64,000 nt of DNA from Diphasiastrum complanatum (GCA_029204225.1 CM055102.1:4231947-4295946), one strand, 5' to 3'. Counted from the stretch's first letter, positions 11,429 to 24,745 are shown. Notes: generated from the letters alone by a model not told the origin. Translations and numbers: made by a program.

Positions 11429-12060
11429 AAATTCTAACAAGCATCTGGTCTGCCCATTATAAGCCCAAACAGTGGCGGATCAGAGAATTAATTCGAAGAT
11501 TTGACACCAGTAATCTCCCAAGGATTGAATCTTTCCTCTATTTGCAAGGAGGCTTTGACATGATTTGATAATACAGACGTCATTCAAAAAGTTATATCCC
11601 TGAAGTTGCAGGCCATAAGAACCCTGCACAAGACCAGAATAGTCGACTTTTACAGGTAATTTGCGTCACAAACATGAAGCAACTATCGATGCTGTGCATC
11701 CTTTTAGCCAAAAACACTGGGATTTGTCTTAGTAACTGTATTGTTGCTGCAGGGATACAAAAATGTATGTTTTCTTTATTAGATACTTACAGTAAGGATA
11801 TTGCTGACCCATTCTCTTATTTTATGGTGAAAGGTATTGACTCTCCCAAAAAACCCTGGAGTATGTATGATACATGTTAAAATATGCTTCATTGAGTTCA
11901 GCTTGCAACTTTGTAATTGTTATGGTGCACCATGCAGGTACTTCACCAAGAGTACTTTCATTCTTGCAGTTACGTGAAGGCTTATGGAAAGATCGTTAAA
12001 AGTAAACTCGGAGGCATTCGGATATAACTGGGCGCTGCTACTTATTTTAATCTCAGAACA
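11429..12060. other. Downstream flank and 3' UTR of the receptor kinase gene
   Basis: This is the 3' side of the minus-strand kinase. Minus-strand AATAAA-like signals occur near 11776-11781. No open frame or other feature is supported. Confidence 0.45.
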
Positions 12061-15000
12061 TCACTCATTTTCAAAGGCTAAAGCATTTTGAAGTGCTCTT
12101 AAAACTTGCATCATTGACGGCCTCTGCAATGGATCTCTTTCCAGTGAACAGGAAGTGATGTCAGCAACAATCTTCATGCTGAGTTCTTTATATTTTCCTA
12201 GTATAAATTTGTCCACAACCATATGGTATGCACCGCTTGTCAAATATGGGGTTGCCTGCATGCATGCCATAAACAAATAAAAAAGATCTCATACTGATCA
12301 AAATTGTTGCTTTGAAACGATTGATGCTGGACTTACATCAAAAAACCTCTTTGGTTAACAAAACTGTGTATGCGACAGATGAAATCATACCCAAAGTACA
12401 AGATTGTATCGATCAGGAGTGACATCAATGCTAAATGGTTCACGTCCACAAATAGTCTCCAGGAGAACAACCCCAAAACTGTATACGTCACTCTTCTCTG
12501 TAAGCTGATTTGATGCATAATATCTGCACATCCAAATGTTTGCTCATTTACATCAGGCAAAAACTGAACTAGGAATATATCTAGCATTTCGTTAGAAGAC
12601 GCAAAACAACCGCCGATAGAAAGCTTACTCGGGATCAAGGTAGCCAGCTGTGCCTTTAACTAGCGTTGTCACATGTGAGACATCGAGTTCTGCTACACGT
12701 TTTGATAGACCAAAATCGGAAACTTTTGCATTCATAGCCGAGTCCAAGAGGATATTGCTGCTTTTGACATCCCTGTGAATGATTTTTGGATTGCTTCCGT
12801 TGTGAAGATAATCTAGTCCTACATTTGGACGATAGGAAACATGGGCACTAAGGATCACAGTCATGAATCGATGCCTAATAAGCAAATTGAGCAAGCAACC
12901 AGGGTAGAAATCAGTTCTAAGTATTCCGTAACTGGAAACAATAACACAAAGATCTGGACTTGGTATCAACTACAGATGACTAATACATAAGAGACAAAAA
13001 TGAAATCTCGTAATGACTACATCCAAAAGAGAAGAATTGGAGGCATTGGTGAATCCACAAGCTTAAACTATAAAAGCAACATTGAGGATTATTGAATCTT
13101 GAAATATAATCAACCACAGCTACTGATTCAGAATGCTTACATCCTAACTTTTATTTTTAAATCATAATCTTCAGGACTCTGGTACTCTCACTCTTTCTTC
13201 AATATTAATTGCATGCTTAATATAATGCCTATTTGGTTAATGCACCTGTTGCAGCACCCACGACGATCTGAACCCTAGTCTTCCAATCCAATCTCTGATG
13301 TTGGGCTCTTGAGCCTGTCAGCAACAAATAAGTCAGGCATATGGGGTATGTCTATTCAACTAAGGCCTTGATTTCTGTTTCAGTTACAGGAAGTTAATCA
13401 ACGTGGAAATATTGTCCAGGTACCATGAATGTCTTGTTAACAAAATGATAGGAGATAGCCTGGGTGTTACCATAAAGATGATCCAGAAGGCTTCCATTAG
13501 CCATATACTCATAAACAAGTAGCTGTTTCTTGGATTTTTCACAATATCCAAGCAGCGAAACCAAATTTTGATGATGCACCTGAGAAAGTAGTATCACCTG
13601 CCAGAATCATCAGATCGTGAGTACAAACACCAGTATTTTTTATTTCTCCTGTACGAGTACACACCACGATTGAATAAGAAACCATTAAATTTTAGCACTG
13701 GCTGATGAAAGTTGGTAGGTGTCTGATTAGAGAACTCTTTTTTCGTATATTTCACATGAGAAAATGACTTCGATATTATGCAACTGTATCTGACATTCAT
13801 AACTTGAAAAATAAAAGTGAATTCCTCTGATGTAGAAGCCTTAATCTGGCAACTTGTCCCAGTCCTGGGATTTGTATGTAGACAAGGTTTTCAATAATGC
13901 AAAGAGTGTGGACCAAGCTTGGCTGGTTGCTTTCTCAAAATTCTTCAAACCATCTTTTAGCAATGTCTTTTCACTTTAAAGATTTATCACATGGGATTCA
14001 CGTATGGTCCCAAGGTAAATTTTCCATCGAGTGAGAAAAGGTTTGTACTATATGGCACGCCTGGAGTTTTATCGAGAATTTTAATTTCCCTTGGGAGGTG
14101 CAAGGCTAGTGCTTTGAGACATACAGTTCCAAAGAAATCATTGTCCTGCTTTTAAACTTTTCTTTCAAAAAACTTGTGAGCTCCTACCAAGGGTTGAATT
14201 GATATTGATATCACTGGGTTTTGAAGGTCTCAGTTTCTGGACATATCAGTAGAACATGAGTCACTGATTCTCTTTGTAACGCTTGAAGCAAGTTTAATAT
14301 AAAAGGTCTGTTCATTGTGACGCGGATGAGGCGTGTAGGACAATGTTTTGCAGAATGAGCACGCACATGAAGGTTGATGAGTCTCCAGTATACTCTTATG
14401 TGCTTTATATCTGTTAGCTTTGTAAGAAGCTTTTAGAGTAGTAGCATTGACTCAATTTTCCTCAATTGACAATGCTACTTTGAAGTTTGAGAAGCATGAG
14501 GAGGCCCAGTTTTCAGATTATTGGCTTTCACAGTAATGTTTGTATGAGAGGAAATGCCAAGTCATAACTCAGTAAGGTGCTCAACAAACGGAAAAAGTTT
14601 TAAGTGGATTATTACGATATTGATTTCGCACCACACAAAAAGGAAAACACGCAGCCATGTATTCTACCTCATTTTCAAACGATGTCGAATTGAAGGGAGA
14701 TGAATTTGACCCCATTTTGATTGCCACTTGCTGTCCATTTACAAGGCTGCCAAGGTATACAGGACCAAAACTTCCCTTCCCAATTTCGTGTTTGAACTTC
14801 TTGCTTGCCGTGACTAGCTCGTGCCAGGGGAACTGTTTAGCTTTGGTCCAATTCTTTATATCTAAATTTGAGCCGACGCTCCTTACATCTGCCAACAACC
14901 AGAAATACTTCAGTCTAGAAGACATGGACGGGTTTGAACGAGTCATTCCAGGAAACTATCGCAGGAAAAGCCAAATCATACAAATCCTACAGTTATGAAG

Positions 15001-18000
15001 AACATGCACAGTTCATGGCATAAGTTGCTCATACCATATGAAAAAGATTTGGTTGTTTCACCCTTGTGCTTTCTCTTGAACAAGAAAAATGCGAAAACTC
15101 CAACTCCTATAATTGCCATAACACATGCAATTGCAATACCCGCTATTATCCCAACCTGGTTCTTGTGCGACATGGAAGAAGCTGAAATGTTCACGGGTGC
15201 TAGTTGAGGAGAGGCTGGTGCTGGTGAAGTGCATGAAGTAAACTCAATGCAAAGGTTGCCTGAAATTCTTCACAAACATTCAAAATCAAATGACATCTTT
15301 AGAATGTTGGCCAACTCCATGAATTTGTTCACCATGCAAACACCCACTAGGCACTAAAAGCCCAAGGCAAGGAAATAACATGATGGCTAGCAACAAATAT
15401 TGCTCAAGTCTCAAGTGTAATTCTTGATCTGGTTACTGGGATTAAAAATTCATTTGTTATATGATCTTTATTTTTAATCACCCATGTAAGCTACATAGAC
15501 ATGCAAAATGAACTTACTCCAGATTCAAACCATCTCTTTTGAGAGATGAGGGAACGGGGCCGGAGAGATTATTATTCTGGACATTCCTGCATGTACCACA
15601 GTTTCACACAATCAAGAATCAAAGCCTCAATGCATTGCTCTGCAGTAGCTAGATTTGCTAAAAGAAAAATTGCACCCAGATTTACGTTTGTTCCATCAAG
15701 CCCAAAGGCAAGAAATTGATACACAAATATAGGTCAAAGTACACACAATTATGGTTCTACTGATAAGTTCATCGAGAATGCTCCGCTGTCCACCTTTGAT
15801 TGGGCGTGACATGGTGGAAAGCTAGAAGATTCTGGTAGACTGGTGAGGAGAATACAATTCTAGGGACGAGATATCTCAGATAATTTTGAAATCACCAAAC
15901 GGCTGAAGATGCTTAAACTCATACAGAATATGGCTACTACTCACAATCCATCACAAAAGTAGCTAGAATAGGGTTTATGGTGAAACCACATTATCTTGCC
16001 TCTTTTGCATTGCAAAATGTTTTTGTTGGTTATCAACTTGTAATGAATGCTAAGGACATTAAAAAACCATGGCGATGTTAGGTTTTGATCAAACTCCAGA
16101 TAAGTTTTGGCGCATTTGTTGGCTGAGCCAGTGTTCAAACTAGATGCTTGTGTTATTGCTAACCAAGTTGGATGTGTTGCAAGAGAGCAAATACCTATTC
16201 AAGAGGTTTGGCATAAAAGGATGGGGCACCTCAACTTCAAGTCATTGGAGGTAATGGCTACTCTAGAGGACCCACAAGCTATCACAATGGTTAAAGCTTT
16301 TATGATGCCCCATTAATTGGAGGTCAACCACAGCCTCTAGCGCACTTGGTTTAACTTGAGAACCTGGGTTTGGTAGGCTCTGACTACCCTTCTAAAATAG
16401 ACCACTAAAAAGTAGAGGTTCAAGGCCAGTGGCAAAAAACTGTGTTTAAAACTAGATTTTATGACGTGGGAAAGTCCAATCAATAGTACCCAAGTGGATT
16501 ATGATAATCACAGAAATTGATGCAGATGCAAGAATGTGATACTCAACTATAAAACAAAGTACACACAATTATGGTCCTAACCATAGAACCCACGGTTCCA
16601 GAACTGTGGGTCCTGGGAAGTGTGGAAGGAACCGTACCACGGTTCATTGAACCGTGGTATGGTTCCTGCAATTAATTTATTAATTAATTTTTTGCCAATT
16701 TCCCCCCAAAATAGTTTTTGGCCCTCATTTTACAGTTTTTGGGCTGTTTATGATAATTCGAACTGTAAAAATCCATAGACACAGATTTCACAGAAGACAC
16801 AGACACAGATTTCACAGATCTCACAGACACACACACTTTTTTTGGCCTTTTTTTTTTCATATTTTTAGGCTGTTTTTGGGGGTAGGAACAAAAAAAAGAA
16901 TTAATTAATTGATTAATTAGTACGGTTCACCACGGTTCCCCCCTTAAATTTTCTGAGAACCGTACGGTTCTCAGAACCGTGGTGAACCGTACACGGTTCA
17001 TTAATTCTATGGTCCTAACAGAGAGGTTCATCAAGAATGCTTGCTATCCACCTTTGATTGGGCATGACATGGTGGATGGCTAGAAGATTCTGGTAGACTT
17101 GTGAATACAAATATAGAGACAAGAGATATCTTAGATCATTTTGAAATTACCAAGCAGTTGAAGATGCTTAGACTCATAGAGAATATGGTTGCTACTCACA
17201 AGCCATCACAAAAGTAGCTAGAATAGTCATAGATTTTATGAGGCAAGTCACATTATCTTGCCTCTTGTGCATAGAAAAAAGTTTGTTGGCTATCAACCTG
17301 TAGTGAATGCTAAGGACACCTTGGAGGTTGTGATAAAACTCCACATATGCTTTGGCATTCATTGGTTGAGAGCGAGAGTATTATAGAGATAAGGCTAGAG
17401 AACCCACCCACAAGCCATCACAAAAGCATGTAGACTAGCTGAAGCTTTCATAAGGCAAACCCCATTTAGTTGGAGGGATAAGAGGGTTGGGGATCGCAGC
17501 CTCTGGTGCACTTGGTTTAACTTGAGAACTTGTGTTCGGCAAGTTATGATTGCCCTTCCTCATATATGTCTCCAATGTTGGGAAAAATAGACCCCTATGA
17601 TCGCCAATGTTTTGAAGGCATTGGACAAAAATTATGGGATTAAGACCAGAATTTATGACATGTTGGAAGTCCAATCAATAGTGTGCCCAAGTAGATTCTA
17701 ATAATTAAGGACATTGATCCAAGAACAAGAATCTGATATAAACAAATATAACACAAACTACACACAATTATGGTCCTAAAGAATAGCTTCATCAAGAATG
17801 CTCGTTGTCCACCTTTGATTGGGTGTGACATGTTGGAAGGCTAGAAGATTTCGGTAGACTTGTGAGGAGAATACAAGAGAGATCTCAGATCATTTCATAA
17901 ACTACCAAGTGTTTTGAAGATGCTTAGAATTATAGAGAATATGGCTGCAGAAGGACTAGGTTAGATTTACAAAATATGTACACTACTAAAGCAAGTCAAT

Positions 18001-21000
18001 CTGTTTGGGTTTGCCACACCAAAATGGGAGGAATTGGATGATACCATGGTAAATGCAGCAAAATCAAGAACTGCCAAGAGGAGGACTTCATGATACTACT
18101 CTGTTTCCCAAAGTGTCAGTTGGTGTTGTGGACAACGAAGATGAAGGAGAAGCTAACGGAATGAGTAAGGAGGCTATAAAATCAGAGGAGAACCCCTATA
18201 GGCTGAAAACCCACTTCTAGTAAAAATTTGAGTCCAAGGACACCCAAGCCATCATTGTTAGGAATGGATGTAAACGAAAAAGAGTCATTTTCAGCTGCTT
18301 TTAAGGCCCCAACGGACAAAAACTGTATCAATGAACCAGAGCGAGAAGAGTGGCTCTACTGGTAGTTGGATGACACTATATGGATCAGGAAGTGGCTTTC
18401 AAAATTGGCCATTGCTAAAGTGATTATGTAAGAGGATTTGAAGAATAAAGGGGAGCTCTATCTACCATTTCTCAGATTATGAGTTTGGTGTCCTGAGCTT
18501 CTTCTAGGGGAGTTCTATGATATTTTGGAAATCTGTCTGAGCTTTTAGCAGCCATCGTTATTCATCAAATTTGCGTAGTGAGTTTGCTTTACGAATGTTA
18601 TTTGCTGTTTAATGCTTTCCTTTGACCCTGATATCCATGATTAGGTTCATAATATGAATATAGTCCTATTTTTTAAAATCTCAGATGCGTTGTTGGTTGA
18701 AAATGTGAGACTTACAGTCTCTGGAGTTTTGATAATCCACCAAGTGAGGCTGGAATTGGACCAAACAGAATATTGTTTTCCAAATCTCTGCATACAAAAG
18801 GTAAGCCATAGATGGTCTCAGAGGAATCAGTAAATATAACAACAATACTTTAGAAATTGTCGCATTCTCTAGACAAACTGTTCAAAAAGCCCATCCAAAT
18901 GAGATGCTTGACAATTGGTAAAATATGAAAGAAACTTTAAGCTCAGCAAAATTTTGATTAAAGTGGACTGAGAAATTGGCCATAAAGTCATGGTTACAAG
19001 GAGGCATCAAAAACTTCAAAGCTCAAATAGATGCAATCCTTTAAGTCTCACTCGATTACAATTTCTAGAATACTTTAAGGTGCTAAAAAAAATTGATCAG
19101 CCTATTATTCCTGCAAGTGTACACTACAATAGCATTATGATTCTCAATCTTTCAGGCACATACTTATGAAAAAGAAAACTTACAGTATTTCTAAACTAGG
19201 CAGAGAGGTAAATGCTGGTATGAGCCCATCCAAGATATTACTACTCAGGTTCCTGCAATTTTCATAAGGTATGCTAATCCCTGAGAGTTGCATGGTCGTC
19301 ACTTTGACAATGCTCCAAAAAGAGTAGAAAAAATTACAAATTGAAGTTTAAAAATAATATTGGAGCTTCATAATAGCAGCAGAGCGATCATCGAGGCCTT
19401 ACATGACTTCAAGCATTGAAAGGTCATCAAGAACGTACGGGATTGAGCCACTTAATTTATTGACTTGTAGATTTCTGACAGACCACAAAAGGGGTTATAG
19501 GCATAAGTTCCACATGCTAAGAAGTTGGCTGTTGCCCGCCTGTTGGTACTGTATGAAAACGTGAACTTCCAAGGACTTCCCTATGTAACCAAAATAGTCC
19601 ACAACTCTAGTGTAATACAGTAAGGATGCTCATCAACAGGATATCAGTAACAGTGAAAGAAGCGGGGGGCGGAGGGGAGAGATTACAATGTCTTTAAGTC
19701 CGCAAGGTCTCCAAAAGCTGGAAGAAGGGTACCGATTAGGTTGCTATCAGAAAGGTCCCTGTAACATACGATATTAAGACTTTGGTACATCCGATGTGAT
19801 TTTAACACAGTCGACAGGCAGCTCTCCAAGAGAAGGCCAAGCTTTAAAAAATGCCTTTTAAAAAGAAGAAAATTCCTAGACTCGTAAAACAAGGGGACAA
19901 GAACTGAGATTAATTGAAGAAACATTGACTTCAAGTAATGATATGCTCTACATACAGTGATGTTATCAAAGGTGGGCTTCCTGATGAGCATTTTACTCCC
20001 TTCCAAGGAACAGGGAGGCACGGATCATATTCCCAGTCTTGTTGTATAGAGTATGAGCTCCTGATCGCATTCAACGTGTTAACTGTGCACCAAAATTTGG
20101 ATACATAGAAATGTATTAGTGGAAAAATATGGAGAACTCGAATCTTTGCTCCACGCAGCCTACCCAGAAAGTTATAGGCATCAATTTGCTATGCATAATA
20201 TGGAGCAGAAGGCTAGGACGTCCCGGTTCACATGTATAATGGAATTTTCTTGAGAGGTTACATAGAGCTATTTTTAGATCAGCATGCTCAATTCCCAGTA
20301 CGCTAGAAATGAATTCACAGATATATTGTGCTTAAGGCACAAGAAACTAGCCAAATAATTTGAAGTGTCACAAGTTCTCACAACACTATAAGTGAGCAAA
20401 AATGCCATTGCTGAAGACAGTTTTTAGAACAAAAATTAAGCTAAAGGATCAGAAATTGATCTGAAAAGCTTGTCAATCACCTTGAGTACCATCTGTACGA
20501 CGCAGTAGATCGACTATTCGATAAATCTCCAAAGCATTGATTAGGGGTGGAGAATGCATGCCTTGCAGAGTGAAGTTGAGTAATGATGAGGCTTCAACTG
20601 TGAAATTTCTTTCACTTGCAGTGAAGTTCTCTGGAATAATGTAGTTTGAACTTTGCAAATTACTGTTCACCAGAATATTCATAACAGTCTGCGTGGTGCT
20701 GTTCTGGAGCTCTACAAAGTAAGCAATCACTATGTAACTCCCTGTCTCAGCCAAATTAGTAAGGTAAGCGATGTAGTTTAGGTTCAAAGCAAGCCTTGCA
20801 GATTGAAGCACAGCTAGAGGCGGCTCTTCTTCAACTCCAGTTTCATTTATGTAGCCATCAAAACTCAATGAGATACTTGACAGAACTGGTGAATAGTTGT
20901 GATCGATGTCCCAGATTCTATCATAAGGATCAGCAGGGTACCTGCTAGATAATTAATCATTAGATAGTTTTAAAAAACTAGTAGACAAGTAGACTGAATG

Positions 21001-22463
21001 CTTTAATGGGTTCAGAACTCTAAGAATCAACATGATGTCAAATGTTCTGATTTTCAGGGTGCATGTACCTCAATGTCTGAAAATCCTCACCACAGTTTAT
21101 TCTTGATAGCTTCTGTAAAAGCTTACTTCCAGTCAATCCAATTTTATATGAGCTCCAGGGAAGTGGGCGAACTTCTAAAGAGGAGATCACAGGAGCACCA
21201 CCATTTGGGATGGCAAGCAAGCAAAAGTACGTCGATGCAGGGTAGGTTGCACTCCAAACTAGCTCTTCAACCCATGGATCCTGACTGGAAAGATTTACTG
21301 AACTGATGATAGTCTGATTTAGGACAACGTGGAAATGTGGAGGCAATTGGCTTGAATCATAGTTATGGTAGGTGAATGTGGCCCTAATAAGATGAACACC
21401 TCCTTGTAAGTCTAGCTGATAGCAATTGAGGCTACGCAAAGTTGATGTGGGCTGCGGAAAGTATCGAACACTCTTGTTACCATTGGCAAGAACAGACACA
21501 GATCCAGTACTTATGTAATTTTTGTCTGGAATCCAGGAAATGTTCAGCTTATCTACAAATGCAGTAGATGCTCCACAAGCAAGGCTCAGAAAACCTGCAG
21601 AACATTGAACATATTGATCAGAAAAAGGACAACTGCAATGAGGCAAATAAGCCTTTGCCCCATCCATATAGAAAATTGATGGTTTTGATTATAAATGCAT
21701 CTGTTTTTTCTCCTCTTGTCGAATGCATCTGTTCTATGCAGTAATAATATCTAGTTGCACTACCATAATTATGTACTATATGTACATCCACAGGTAGGAA
21801 TAGCCAAGATTGTCTCAGGTTTCCCTTTTTTGCAGCAACTGGTGGCATGTGAGGCTGGGCTTATTGAGGATGGATGACTACTCTCCAAGTCGGGTACTAC
21901 GGGAGATACTCTAAATCTTAATCTGTCTGGAAATTGAGTATTCAGGCAAGATGCTTTCCCTGCACTCTCCTCTCATTGTTGGTAACTTTTTAGTCCTCAA
22001 AATCCTGAGCACTTGTGGATGGAGAGAAGTTCTAGACGTTTTTCACTAACAGAATCATACGAGAGAATTTTCCAACCGAGGCATATTAAAGAAATTGCCG
22101 GCAAGTGCTCTCTCCTCTTGCCGATGCCGTGGCTAGATTCCTAATACACATTAAGTGGGATAATTTTCACACCTTGCCATATTCTGGAAATCATCTATAC
22201 ATAGGTAGGCCCTCTCCTCTTGCTGCTACCATGCTTGACGAGAGGACTTGCCCATAATATTCATAATATGCCTCGGCGTGAGCATTATCTAGGTCAAAGT
22301 GAGCTCGTTTGGTAGCTTCAATTATGTGAATTTCATGTGGATTCAGATCTGAACTTTAGTAATGTGAGGAAGAGGCCATACCTTCAGGATCGGCCACTAC
22401 GTTGATCACATTGGTGAGCAATACCATGTATAATAACATCAGCCAAACTCTGATGTACTCCAT
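12061..22463 (-). CDS. Malectin-like domain LRR receptor-like Ser/Thr kinase, 16 exons, intact
   Basis: Plasma-membrane receptor kinase of the malectin-like/LRR class (LRR-I and SYMRK-like relatives); ligand unknown. Exons in transcript order: 22463-22382, 21594-21069, 20941-20481, 20082-19956, 19758-19687, 19474-19403, 19252-19184, 18787-18716, 15586-15518, 15267-15035, 14888-14668, 13597-13471, 13314-13246, 12818-12629, 12523-12391, 12255-12061. All have GT/AG borders and consistent phases; the sum is 2,718 nt, 905 codons. Start chosen because [19 protein letters not shown] is a signal peptide. Residues about 28-355 are malectin-like; YDPC at 375-378 replaces the usual GDPC; five LRR units of 23-24 residues each lie in one exon (5-9); TM 555-580; kinase with GKGSFG 631-636, Lys652, Glu668, HRD 748-750, DFG 768-770, all catalytic residues kept. 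Introns 8 and 10 borders are the least certain. Confidence 0.9.
16130..16300 (+). pseudogene. Copia GAG-pre-integrase fragment in kinase intron 8
   Basis: A short frame reads [17 protein letters not shown], the hallmark of the GAG-pre-integrase domain of copia polyproteins. It lies on the strand opposite to the kinase, within the first unit of the intronic tandem duplication. No other copia domain adjoins it. It is a relic fragment. Confidence 0.6.
16582..17011. mobile_element. hAT-like MITE with 8-bp target duplication
   Basis: The 430-bp element starts CATAGAACCCACGGTTC and ends in TTCTATG, giving a terminal inverted match of CATAGAA and TTCTATG. It is flanked by GTCCTAAC at 16574-16581 and again at 17012-17019. 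Eight-base target duplications and C/TA-G type ends fit the hAT superfamily. The interior is rich in palindromic GAACCGTG/CACGGTTC motifs and TTAATTAA runs and has no coding capacity. It interrupts the second unit of the intronic tandem duplication. Confidence 0.8.
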
Positions 22464-22950
22464 CTTGTGCTCTTTGATCTTATGATAAACATTTGCTACA
22501 TGCTGTGCTTCTTCTCTCAGTTATCAAATGGATAAGCAAAACTGCCCAAGGGAATGAATGAACGCAGATAATATAAAAGTTCTGCGTCCAGAAACCCGTG
22601 AGTCTAAAATTCAACCCCAGTGCTAATATAGATCGAGAATGGTATCCGCATCTGTCATGAGATGGAGAGTCTGAAATGATGCAATATTTGTGAGTGCTAC
22701 TGAAGTCTCCCATTTTAATAATACACCAGCCCACTATCCTTTTCTTCATCATCATTATGCTTATTATGCTCCTCAAGCCTCATTCTCAGAAGCCCACTAT
22801 CCTTTTCCTCATCATCATGATGCTTATTATGCTCCTCAAGCCTCAATATTCTGAGAAGCCCAGCTTCACTATGCCTCTCATCCACTCTAATAATACTAGT
22901 TTTGATTAGTCATGTAGGTGAAGCAAGCAGCTGGTCAATTGCAACCTGAG
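22464..22950. other. Upstream region of the kinase gene with tandem duplication
   Basis: The 5' flank of the minus-strand kinase. A tandem duplication at 22728-22790 (63 bp) and 22791-22856 (66 bp) shares GCCCACTATCCTTTTC and CTTATTATGCTCCTCAAGCC; it lies 265-393 bp before the start codon, in the 5' UTR or promoter. No TATA box could be assigned with confidence. Confidence 0.6.
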
Positions 22951-24130
22951 GCTGAGGCTGAGGCTGAGGGTGAAAATTTCCTCTTCCCGATCTATCTATC
23001 GATCCTGTGTATCTATCTATTTGTATCATTCCTGCTCTTAATTTGTTATTGATATGCGTGTGCAAGATGCAAGTGCAGCTTATTAGAATAGAATACATCT
23101 GGATTGTGTGTGTCTGGACTCTGGATTTGAGGAGGCTGCAGCTGTGGCTTGGCTGACCATCAAAATTAGAACTAAAAAAAATAGTGCAAAAAAGTAAGCT
23201 AACGTCAATTGACTCTACTCTAATGCCCTGATTGGTTTGGCCAGTTGGGTGTTGCTCCATTTGGATTGAAAAGGGTACTATTCTAGTAGGTAATGGTCAT
23301 GCATGGATTTATTCTACTGAGTAATGGCCATGGGTTGGACAGGTCATTCCCCTTGCCTAGATAGCAGTGTTCAGTGTTCGGAAAACCTTTTTGAGGTTTC
23401 TCTCCAAAAACCCATATGTGAAATAGTTCTTCAGCCTCTATTGAGTGACAAGCTCTTACTTGCCGGTTTCCCCTATAAAACCCAAGATTTATGACATACA
23501 AAATCCTGTACAAATTTTGCCATTCCGGTTTTTGGGAAAAGATGCCGATCCATTCTTGGACTATGTCAGCTTTCTCGAACACTGCCTAAATAGAGTACTT
23601 GATTGTGGGCAATTTTTAGAGTCTGATCTACTCTTTCAGTTCAATGGTATGTCTTTCATTTCCACACCCTGATCCTGCATCCTTAAGGTCCATTGAAAAA
23701 ATATATCCTTTGATATGTTAGTGAAAAATGATATCAAACATCTTGATTATGCTAAAATTTTGCATGGTAGGAAACTTGTATTGAAATCGAATTTCTTAAA
23801 AATGAAAATTCGGTATATTATGGAAATAAGATAATGATTGCTAACAACTTAGTACGTAATATGGAAAGGGCCTTGCGTATTCCATGACATTAATGGTGGC
23901 CAAATATATTCATGGGATCTTTTTTTGACGATGTATTCTAATCTTGTTACTTTGTGTGGTGGGTGCAATGATGTAAAATTGAGTTTCAGTCCATTCTATA
24001 TGTCCATTTTGCATAAAATGGAGCCTAGCGTCCAAAAAAGTCAAATCCATTTGAGGCTTGGATTTTGATGGTGAAGCAGGGGTTATGCCGTCAACTGCTC
24101 TGTGACCACTTTTGGGAGAGAAATCGAACA
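22951..24130. other. Region without recognised genes
   Basis: Simple-sequence bits near 22951-22972 (GAGGCT repeated) and 22990-23030 (CTAT-rich), then AT-rich DNA. Short open frames exist on both strands but none resembles a known family or shows exon-like borders. Confidence 0.4.
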
Positions 24131-24745
24131 ATCACGCTTCACTGACGTAAAGCTCAGATTGAGTCGATTTTAGAAGATTCTGGTGAAGATTCTTCTAACG
24201 GATGATTTTGATAAAGATTCTTCTAACGAATTACAGGATGTTCGTGTGAGCTATGAGGGGACTGTATCATTCAATTCGAATATGGAGGAATCAAAACTCA
24301 GAAAGAGGATTTCCCCATTGCTCCATTGACAACACATTCAAAAGATAAAGAGAGTGCATAAATTCTGTCAAATGAGCTAGCAGGGAAAGTTACTTTCTCC
24401 TCACCGAGTTGGTATGAAGAAAGTTCAACCTTTGATCTTATAACAAATACGGAAAGTGCCCAACAAATATCGCATGTTATCGTGCCGCCGAACTACACCA
24501 AGGAACGTTGACGAACAACCAAAAAGGAGTTCCAAAATCCAGATTAACCGAGAAAGCCAATATCAGAAGGTCAACAAGATTGCAGACTGGCCGACGAGCG
24601 AAGACAAAGCCCAACGTCTCCCCAACAAATTTTATGACAACGGGAATAAAAATGTGGGCAAGTCAGCATAAGAGTTAGATCTATCAGTAATATAATGTCA
24701 GACACCCTCAAATGGTGCATTGTACTCGTAAGCCAAAGGTGTGAG
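24131..24745 (+). mobile_element. Probable internal 3' remnant of a copia element
   Basis: This stretch directly precedes the TGTTGGG of an LTR and ends in the purine-rich AAAGGTGTGAG (24735-24745), as expected of a PPT. A short frame near 24560-24620 reads RRSTRLQTGRRAKTK, resembling the basic linker between integrase and RT of copia elements. A 13-base phrase, GATTCTTCTAACG, occurs twice near 24188 and 24214. Evidence is weak apart from the position next to the LTR. Confidence 0.35.

Larger units (their letters stand above)
15741..17960. repeat. Tandem duplication (about 2.25 copies) inside kinase intron 8
   Basis: A unit of about 0.8 kb beginning with ACACACAATTATGGT starts near 15741, 16558 and 17755. 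Shared blocks recur in order: CCACCTTTGATTGGGCGTGA, AGCTAGAAGATTCTGGTAGA, CATCACAAAAGTAGCTAGAA, TTATCTTGCCTCTT, and a GCACTTGGTTTAACTTGAGA stretch near the unit end. The second unit is lengthened by the MITE at 16582-17011, and the first holds a copia-like stretch that the second lacks. The third is partial. Confidence 0.8.

Noticed and set aside
14657-14998. Plus-strand frame of 113 codons
   Set aside because: It is antisense to kinase exon 11 and the adjoining intron.
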